A stretch of DNA of 64,000 nucleotides, from assembly GCA_013368375.1 (NCBI GenBank), contig JAACJP010000009.1, positions 868,001 to 932,000 on the forward strand, written 5' to 3'. This DNA comes from Tricholomella constricta. Lineage: Eukaryota > Basidiomycota > Agaricomycetes > Agaricales > Lyophyllaceae. A program made the translations under genes and the position numbers. Shown here piece by piece: positions 56,078 to 64,000 of this stretch. The notes under the pieces are model-generated. The model was not told the origin of the DNA. It saw only the letters and a program-made list of their open reading frames with translations, and searched no databases. The first letter of the stretch is position 1; each line of letters opens with the position of its first letter.

Positions 56078-58319
56078 ATGGCTCTTTACAGAGATCACCC
56101 ACAGCCCTCGACGGACATGCAGCGCTACTACGACGACGGCCAGGTGCGCAGCAGCATCGCCTCTCCGGCATGCGGTACATCAGTCTGACGGTGGGATCCA
56201 TGAATAGTCGATGCCGCAACATGCGGGCTATCCAGCCCAATCCCCGTTTGATTCGACCCACGATATACCTTTAACAGCTGCAGGTGCCCGCCCAACCTAC
56301 GGAGACCCAATGTACAGCCAAGCTGCGACATACTCGACGACGGACGTGGGTAACACCGCGGGCCCCTATGCCGCGAACCAGAGCTACAAGCCATCAGACT
56401 GGCTGGAGAACACACAGTCGGGCAATAAGCGCTCGAAATGGATTGTAAGTGGCCCCGTCCAGTATCCATCGCTGCGGACGCTGAGGCTTTTGGCAGGTCA
56501 TCGGTTCGGCCCTTGCGTTGATCGCGCTCATAGTTATCGGTGTCGTCGTTGGCGTCGTCGTTTCAAAGAACAACAAATCGTCGAATTCGGGAGGCTCGAA
56601 AGGCAATTCATCGCCAGCGGTGAATCAGACGGACCCTAACGACCCAAGCACATTCGTTAAGAATTCCAACCTCCACCAATCATTTTATGGTCTTGCATAT
56701 ACCCCGGAAGGCTCGCAGCTGCCTAATTGTGGAAATAAACTCTGTTTGTGCGACTTCTCTGTTGTCCCCTACAGATGAACTGATGGTCATTGGCGCAGCG
56801 GATGTTATTCAGGATATTCAGGTTGGTTAATGCTGAATTTAGGGGGTTTGTGTTTTGCGGCTGACCTTTTATCTAGCTGATGTCGCAATTGACCACTGTA
56901 TGTCCATGTTTCATGATTTCTCAGCTACTCCCTTGACTCTCTGGCTTCAGCGCATCCGTCTTTATGGAGCGGACTGCAATCAATCAGCTCTCGTTGTGAG
57001 GATGATTCACATCTACCACCATCGGTATACTCACTTACAATCTCCGCCCACAGCTCGAAGCTATCAAGCAGACAAAGGTCAACATGAAAGTGTGGCTCGG
57101 CAACTACGCCATCGCCACGGACAATGGGGCCGCCTATCAGCGGCAGCGCGACCTGATCAAGTCTGCCATTGAGACATACGGGACGGACAACATTGGTGGC
57201 GTCACTGTGGGCAACGAATTCATGTTGAAGTGCGTGCCGCTAGTCACATTCAGATGGTCGAGAAACGGCTCACTTGTTTGGCAGCTACCTCAACGCCAAC
57301 AGCGGAACAGTTCCGGATAGCGCCATCGGCGACGCTGGTGCAGAAATTCTTATCTCTGACATCCTAGATACCCGGAATATGCTCAGCACGCTCAATGTGA
57401 ATTTGCCTGTGGGCACGTCGGACGCTGGAAGCTACTTTAACACAAAAGTACTCCAGGCAGTAGATTACGGCGTAGGCTTTGAATTTTCTTCCTTTTGCGC
57501 GGAAGGCGGGGCTGACTTTGAATCAACAGATGGCCAACGTGCACCCTTGGTTTGCTAATGTTAGCGCAGCGGACGCAACGGGCTGGACGGCTGAGTTTTT
57601 CCAGACAACCAATCTGGATGCCGCCGCCGTCCTTTCCAACAGCCCGAAGATGTATATCGCCGAAACAGGTGGGTGTGTCAGGTTGGAGATATTTGTAGTG
57701 TCTAACGGTCGTGTTCTTTCAGGTTGGCCGACGGTACATGATTTCAATTTCTCATTATATATATACATCACTAACTCAGACGTTTCAGAAATCCTCTGAT
57801 AAAGGTAACGAGAGTAATGGGCCAGGCACTGCGGACGAAGCAGGCCTTCAGGTATGGAAGTGTGGCATTGAGCTTCTGCAAAAAACTCACCCTGGCCATA
57901 TTTCTCCTTTAGACTTTCTTAGATGCTTTTGTCTGCCAAGCAAATACCAACGGCACAGGATACTTCTTCTTCGAGGCAAGTCTCGTTGCATGTTATACCA
58001 GATCTTACTAAAGCTCGTAATCATGTGGCAGTTCTTCGACGAGCCTTGGAAGGTATGTCCATGCAGGACGCTACTTTACGAGCATCATAATGATCATTTT
58101 ACAGGATGCTCAATTCGGCGGCGTCGAGGTAAGTGCACACCCGTTGTTGCCAGGAAAGTTGGAGTGCTTAACGTACATAATTGTAGGGCTGGTGGGGTCT
58201 TTTCACAGCCAAGTAAGTGCAGTCATATGTAGGATTGAACAGCATTCACATCCGGCGGCTTCCTCCTCAATAGTCGAACCCTCAAGCATGTCACTATACC
58301 CGATTGTCAATCTCCTTAG
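56078..58319 (+). CDS. Membrane-anchored GH17 beta-1,3-glucanase/glucosidase
   Basis: Type II membrane layout: a cytoplasmic N-terminus (MALYRDHPQPSTDMQRYYDD, Pro/Tyr-rich, about 95 residues), one helix (VIGSALALIALIVIGVVVGV), a Ser/Gly linker, and an outside GH17 domain. Family motifs in order: SFYGLAYTPEGSQLPNCGNK, RIRLYGADCNQSALV, KVWLGNYA, GGVTVGNEFML (catalytic Glu of GNE), VHPWFANVSA and YIAETGWPT (second catalytic Glu). The end is FFDEPWKDAQFGGVEGWWGL, then FTANRTLKHVTIPDCQSP. About 15 exons, all in frame; several are under 30 bases. Fungal members of this type work on wall beta-1,3-glucan in the periplasm. The Trp-Pro of the ETGWP motif and the DEPWK motif support an intact active-site cleft. 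Confidence 0.92.
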
Positions 58320-59729
58320 GAGACGCACTCTTCCACTACTACCTTTGTTTACTTCTGCGACCGGGTATCGCAAGGAGAGACGGGGTATGGACGGTATTAT
58401 ATTGAACACTTTCCTGGACACTTGGAACCATGGACTATATCTTACTTCGCATGCCATTTCTAGTCGTCATGGTGACCGTCATGTTTTGCATACTGAAGCA
58501 GACCTTCCATATTATTATTATTTATCATGATCAGTTAAAGCAAGACAATACAACTTGCGCAAAACCCAATGTTGCCGGTTAGCCAGGGAGTATCAACAAG
58601 CTGGAGATGACGTACATGTTAGGTGAGGTTCTCAAAGTAGCTTCGACGCGTCATCCGTCTTTGGGCGCGTGCTTGTCGTGCAGACATGGTAATAGAATCT
58701 TAATCCCTAAAATTTGTAGTATTTCACAAGATGTGTGTTATCACTAAGTCACGACGTCGAAATCATGAGAAGTCCAATAGGGGAGCTCAAAGTTGCCGCT
58801 TAACGTCGCTGAGGGTGGCTGGGGCTGATCCCGCTGAACATCTACGTGACATTAGTCATCATCACGCAGTAGCTCATAAGTATCACTCCCTCAGCTAGAT
58901 TTGTTCTCAATGCATCTAAGTATGCACACTTTTTTATTGGATACCAAAATGTTACATGTAAAAAGTTTGCTGCCATGGAGAAAAAAACATATCACATGTT
59001 GCCTGGAGTACTACTCAAGAGCATTATTTTCTTACTTTGGGCACTCATTTTGAAGCGAAGAAGACCGAAAACCGCAAATAAGTTTGTAGCGCCCTATTGT
59101 GTAGGCTCTTGTGTGACATTGCAATGAGGAGGAGGACTGTTTGCTTTGAACAGTCTCGCAACGATGACTTCAAATCAAACTGATTGCGAGTAATATGTAA
59201 ACTGTCACGGATTGTCACACTGTTACTTGTTGTGACTCGATCACATTTCCGTTCAACGCAGCCGCCTTCAGCGCCCTTCAGCGGCAACTTTTGAGCTCCC
59301 CTAATGTAATGATCGCGATCAGTGACTTAATCGGCTTTGCGAGCAATATATCCATGCGCCCGCTACCGCTGAAGCGGACGGCGGAAAAGGTGCGATAACG
59401 TTCGTGAGAGAATAGATCGGGCTTTGGGACGACCGACACGAGGCAGGTATAGTGGAGAAAAGAGAAGACCACAAACGAACGGAGCGCCTGAGAAGGGCTT
59501 CTGCGCGCGTTTGCTTGACGAGAGGGGTCTTGCGCAGAACTTCAGGTTGTGGGTGAAATCTTTCCAAATATCAGATAGAGATCTGTTGATAAAAAAGGGT
59601 TGGCCTAATAGTATTACTAATAGTAATAGGAATGCATGGCGGGGACAGCTCACGTGCTTCGGCATCTTCGGCATACCCGATTAAGGGTGGAAAGTCAAGA
59701 GTTGGGATGTTTTCCTGTTTCGTTCAGCG
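58320..59729. other. Intergenic region GH17 / SGD1
   Basis: About 1.4 kb, more than a third of which is the MITE-like element (58778-59303). The 3' flank (59304-59729) is the SGD1 promoter and includes the palindrome ATTACTA A TAGTAAT near 59613. No gene is supported. Confidence 0.5.
58778..59303. mobile_element. MITE-like element with terminal inverted repeats
   Basis: The left end reads TAGGGGAGCTCAAAG then TTGCCGCTTAACGTCGCTGA. The right end, read on the minus strand, gives TAGGGGAGCTCAAAAG then TTGCCGCTGAAGGGCGCTGA, so about 40 bases are inverted with few mismatches. The span is about 525 bp with no coding capacity. TA occurs at both outer edges, so a TA target duplication is possible, but because TA is also its own reverse complement it could equally belong to the repeat. 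An 8-bp duplication of the hAT type is not clear (about 5 of 8 matching if the end starts at AGGGG). Confidence 0.72.
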
Positions 59730-62700
59730 ATGAGGAAGAAGACATCTACGACGCGTCTGCCTCCGACATTAAGGGAGGAGATAAATGAAACTGCTGGTAA
59801 TCATGCTTCTGAGTGATGCAGCACAAAATTAATCGGATTATTAGGCAACGATCACCCTCGCACCAAATTACAATCGAGGCCGAAAGTATCTCGCAAGGAG
59901 GCTCGGAAAGAGGAGCGTCTTAATCGTAAAAAGCACAAGGCAGAATACTTCTCCTCTAGCTCTGCACAGGGCAAGCGCACTGCTGAAGAAGATCATACCG
60001 AGTCACCAAAACGGAAGAAAGTCAAGCACAATGTATCCGGCCCACCAAATGCTGCTGCTGCGATATCTCATCCTACTGTAGCTGGGATGTCTAGCAAACC
60101 TCCACCATCCACCAAGCCCCCTATAGCGGAGCAAAAGAAGAAGTCCCAGACACGGCTTGAAAAGCTCGCCTCCAAGCCTGATGCTCTGCGCATTCCAGAT
60201 CGGAAGGGTGACAAGGAAGACGCGTATATTGCGTACCTGGAGGCGAAACTTGGTTACGCAGCAAAGAGTGGAAAGAAGAAGAAGTCAGCAGAGGATGATG
60301 GCTTGGATGGTAAGTCGAATATATATCATGACCGTGATCATCTTTAACTTGAACTTATATAGACCTCCTGGACTTTACCGAATCCCTGGTCGACCCATCC
60401 CTGCAGGTGAGCAAAGTTTCTTGAGCAACTCTTCTTCTTTTGGGCTCACAGCTTATAGCCCGAGGAGGAAGATGAGGAAATGGATGATGAGGAAATGGAC
60501 GAGGAGGAAATGGAAGGCGTTAAATCGAGCAACAAATATGAGGAGTCCGATTCAAACGACGAAGGAGACGGGGAGTGGGAGGGCATTGACGAAGCGTCGG
60601 AGGAAAATGAGGAAGAATCAGCTTCAGAACAACCCTCAGCACACCAAAGCGGTATGTAGCCTTCCACCATAGCCGTGAGCATCACTTATATTTGCTTTCG
60701 CTTCAGCAACTCGTTATGTTCCGCCTCACATGAGGAACAGGGAGCCTACTGATGAGAAGAGCTCAGAGGCAATGCTCAAGCTTTCACGACAGCTGAAGGG
60801 TCTGTTGAATCGGTAAATAGCGTGTAGTGATTTGAAGTACCTGCTAACTTCGCTTCAGGATGAGCGAGCAAAACATGGCTACTATTCTGGACAGCATTGA
60901 GAGCATTTATAGGGAACATCGCCGCAATGGTAATGTCCTGACCATCACTCATGTTGCTCTGAGATGTTCTCATCCATCTCTAATTTTGCAGATGTCACTA
61001 CTACCCTCACAACTTTGGTCATCGACAGTATCGCATCACATTCGTCGCAACTGGATTCCTACGTTGTTCTTTATGCTGCATTCGTTTCGAGTTTGCATAA
61101 AATCGTAGGTGTTGAGTTTGGTAAGAAGTCTACTCGTAGACTTGTTCTAGTTCTCATCTCAATACTTAGCCGCCACCTTTGTCCAAAACGTGGTTTCATC
61201 GTACGAGAGGCATTTCTCCACAACACAGGCCGCTTCCCTAGGCACCGAGAGGACTTTGGAAGACCTGGACGCCGCAGTAGGCGGAAAGGAGTGCTCAAAT
61301 CTGATTGTTTTGCTTTCCGAATTGTACAACTTCCAAGTCATATCGTCTCCTCTAGTCTTCGATATTATTCGTGGTCTTCTGGACACCAGACTCAGTGAAT
61401 TCTGTGTGGAACTGTTGCTGAAAATCGTACGGAGTATGTACCTCGATAATCATAACAGGCCTTCTGGATTTACAACTCTCCTTCTCAGACTCTGGGCAAC
61501 AACTTCGACAGGACGATCCATCTGCATTGAAGGACATCATACAGATCGTCCAGGCGAAGGTATCGGACAAGGACGACGCTCTCAGGTAGGCCACTAAGAT
61601 ATTTCACATTCGTTCTAATTTCTGATGGCACATCAGCTCGAGGACACGATTTATGATTGAGACCCTCACCAACCTCAAAAATAACAAACTCAGAAGAAAC
61701 GTTACCCAAAATCAGGGTGCAGAATCCGTGGAGAGGATGAAGAAGTTCCTCACGGGTCTCGCGAAAAAGCGACATGGTATGCACAGTCTTCGACCTACTT
61801 CCTTACGCTGTCATTAAATGCTTATTTTAGTTCTCACCCACGAACCTTTGCGAATATCTCTCGAAGACCTCCACTCGGCTGGGACGAAAGGAAAATGGTG
61901 GCTCGTCGGTGCTGCTTGGGGTGGCGATCCTCTGGTTGACCGACAACTCGAGAAAAGGGCTATCAAACCCGAGATAGCTGATCCCGGGAACCTTGGCAAG
62001 CTCGCTCGCAAGCAGGGAATGAATACAGATATCAGGCGAAGCATATTCGTGGTGCTTATGAGCAGCGACGTCAGTCATGTCACTGCTTTTCGTATGGCCA
62101 CCAATGACTAAATTGGCTTCCAGGACTACGTTGATGCTTGTGAGCGATTATCGCAGCTTAACCTGATGGAAGTACAGCAACGAGAGATCGTGCGGGTCCT
62201 ATTGCATTGTTGCGGAAATGTAATGCGTTTTTTATTCGCTGTTACAGCGGAGTGCTCACCGCCTTGCAGGAAAAGTCTTACAATCCTTATTACACGCTCG
62301 TCTGCCAACAGCTGTGCCGCATATCCCACTCCTACAAGATTACTCTCCAGTTCTCTTTATGGGACTTCTTTCGTGACCTTGGAGAAACTTCGGTTGGCGG
62401 GGCGCAAGTCATCAAGAACCTCAAAGACGATGACGATGGGTTTGATGTGAAGAGCATATCGACCACAAGGATGCGCAATGTCGCAAAGGCGTACGGGTGG
62501 TGGATCGCGAAAGACTGTGTTACCCTTGCGATCTTGAAGGTCAGTACCTGCTTTCCACCTGGTGAACCTTTACCGAGTATGTTCTACCCTAGCCGGTCGA
62601 CTTTACTTCCCTAAAATCCACGGCGAAGGAGTTCCTTCGGGAGTTGCTGGTTCAGATCTTCATCTGCAGCCAAAGGACGACACCAATGATTGCTTCCAAC

Positions 62701-62922
62701 CCCAAGGACATGCCGACCACGCGGAATTGTGGCCCAATTGAAGAAATTTTCATCAAGGCAACACGAATACAGACTCTTGCCATGGGCCTGGTATACTTTA
62801 TCTCAGAAGCATTTCGCGATGTTTCCAAGGAGGAGGACGAGATGTCAAGGTTGATCAAATGGGCGAGCAGGCTGGCTAAGGACACTCTACGGACTGGTGT
62901 TGACATAGTGCCGAGTCTTTAA
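59730..62922 (+). CDS. SGD1: Sgd1/NOM1-like nucleolar MIF4G-MA3 protein
   Basis: About 13 exons encode more than 800 residues. The N-terminus is basic and nuclear-localising in character (SRKEARKEERLNRKKHKAEY, SPKRKKVKHN), followed by an acidic run (EEEDEEMDDEEMDEEEMEG). Then ATRYVPPHMRNREPTDEKSS leads into a MIF4G domain (LKLSRQLKGLLNRMSEQNMA, SLHKIVGVEF, LIVLLSELYNFQVISSPLVF). An MA3 domain follows (TDIRRSIFVVLMSSDDYVDA, LMEVQQREIVRVLLHCCGN, KITLQFSLWDFFRDLGE). This order is that of Sgd1/NOM1, needed for 18S rRNA maturation and DEAH helicase recruitment in the nucleolus. The gene is complete, and its stop lies 13 bases from the stop of the opposite-strand EFM4 gene. Confidence 0.9.
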
Positions 62923-62935
62923 ACCTTGACCATTT

Positions 62936-63849
62936 TCATGGTGTTTCGGATTTTTGGAAGGCAACGCTCGATATCACACTTCCTTTGTGCCCGGCAAATT
63001 CAAAAGTGGGATGTTCTATTCGTGAGCTGTTCTAGTTCAGAGGATGATCTGGTTCAAAAATCACGCTGCACTTACTGATACACTAGACGCGTATCGCTGG
63101 TCGCGCACTGTGCTTTTAGTTCCTCCTCGGTAAAGTTACACGCTAGAAAGGAGCGACGATGAGGGGCTAATCGTGCGAAGCTGAAGAACTTCAAACGCAC
63201 ATGTGATCAAGAAATACCCTCCCGATTTTAGGATTGTATTGATGCGTCCTGGGTATCTCATCGCAGGTGACCGCCCGTTTTCGTCTTTGGCACCCAATGC
63301 GATAGCGTCAAAGGTCCCTTTGTCCAAAACGAAATCCCAAACGCCTTCCGGGCTGGCTTGCATATGCGGTAGAAGTGGTGGGTCGTCCTGTAAGAAGTCT
63401 GAGATATTGAAAGAAACATCCTGATTCCGCGTTGCTGCGATGGATCTGGCGAGCTTAACTGCGCCAGGGCTGTAGTCAATTCCAGAGAGATGGGTTGAAG
63501 GATAGCCGGCTTCGGCCAAGGCAAATAATAAAGTTCCGTTCCCACTTCCGATCTCGACTGTTGACGGGTTCGATGAGAAAGGGACGTTTTCTACTGCCCA
63601 ATCGACCATCCTTTCGATACTTTCTTCTCCAAACCTAGATCGCATGAGGCGGAGCAAAAGTCAATTGCACGTCGTCAAGACTCACCAGATCTCCCCCTCG
63701 TCGCCGATCTCCTTGAAATTGTTCAGTTCCTCCTCATATACATCATCCCAGCTATAAATGGGATCTTTTCAAAGCAAATAGGATTGATATGACGAGCAGA
63801 CGCACTGTTCTTTCGTGCCAAGTTTTGAGGGTTGTAGCGAGTCTGCCAT
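62936..63849 (-). CDS. EFM4: Protein-lysine methyltransferase EFM4 (EF1A methylation)
   Basis: Exon 1 (MADSLQPSKLGTKEH) joins to WDDVYEEELNNFKEIGDEGE and IWFGEESIERMVDW. This is the EFM4/See1 N-terminal signature. The SAM-binding fold follows: VEIGSGNGTLLFALAEAGYP (motif I), LSGIDYSPGAVKLARSI (post I), WDFVLDKGTFDAIAL (motif II) and ILKSGGYFLITSCNFTEEEL. The end YHSRIEHPTFEFAGHKGS also matches the family. Five exons give about 240 residues, the normal length. It methylates a lysine of translation elongation factor 1A in the cytoplasm. The last intron needs the second of two nearby AG acceptors (CTAGAACAG), because the first would create a stop. Confidence 0.92.
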
Positions 63850-64000
63850 GCAAGAAATTCTCGCTTAGTCATCCAAACTCGATAGAACCTTGCGTCAAGT
63901 GCTCGAAAGTGGACTTTCCACAGCGGAGAAGCTGTAACAGGACGATGAAGAAGAAAAGATGTCACTCATGCGTGTCCCACCCTAGGCCGTAAGCGATCGC

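Overview
The window is fungal nuclear DNA, almost certainly from a mushroom-forming basidiomycete (Agaricomycetes). The genes are dense and lie on both strands. They are cut by many short GT-AG introns of about 50-65 bases, and the intergenic gaps are mostly short. Several families point the same way: a single-chain beta-alpha fatty acid synthase, the HNH family with an IRWVPE-type tail, GMC oxidoreductases with an N-terminal membrane anchor, and a fungal LINE relic. No tRNA, rRNA or CRISPR was found.

Layout. 1-3.8 kb: 5' end of an NMN adenylyltransferase-like gene (-), an HNH-nuclease gene (-), and the mRNA-export helicase DBP5 (+), which carries one GC-AG intron. 4.1-17.1 kb: one very long gene (-) for a fused type I fatty acid synthase of about 3,900 residues. 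17.5-22.6 kb: the Rag GTPase GTR2 (-) and the polyphosphate polymerase VTC4 (+) share a 172-bp divergent promoter. 24.8-30.2 kb: two tandem Zn2Cys6 transcription factors of one family (-). 31.0-38.9 kb: a double-PH protein (-), acyl-CoA-binding protein (+), and a secreted-kelch/transmembrane protein with a long cytoplasmic tail (-).

38.9-43.5 kb is a gene-poor island with a non-LTR retrotransposon relic, GGAT microsatellites and a hairpin-forming repeat array. 43.5-63.9 kb: a J-domain protein (+), two GMC oxidoreductase paralogues (+ and -) facing each other across a formin-GBD/FH3-only gene (-), a RhoGAP (+), a membrane-anchored GH17 glucanase (+), a roughly 520-bp MITE-like element, SGD1/NOM1 (+), and the EF1A lysine methyltransferase EFM4 (-).

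Functional links are loose and mostly housekeeping. FAS makes acyl-CoA and ACBP carries it. GTR2 and VTC4 both belong to vacuole-based nutrient sensing (TORC1, phosphate). The GBD/FH3 protein and the RhoGAP both belong to Rho signalling, and GH17 acts on the wall those pathways shape. No biosynthetic cluster or defence island is visible. The most unusual observations are a 4-base microexon kept in both GMC paralogues, a MITE with imperfect terminal inverted repeats, and a recurring LINE 3'-end tail, one copy of which forms the leader of the HNH gene.
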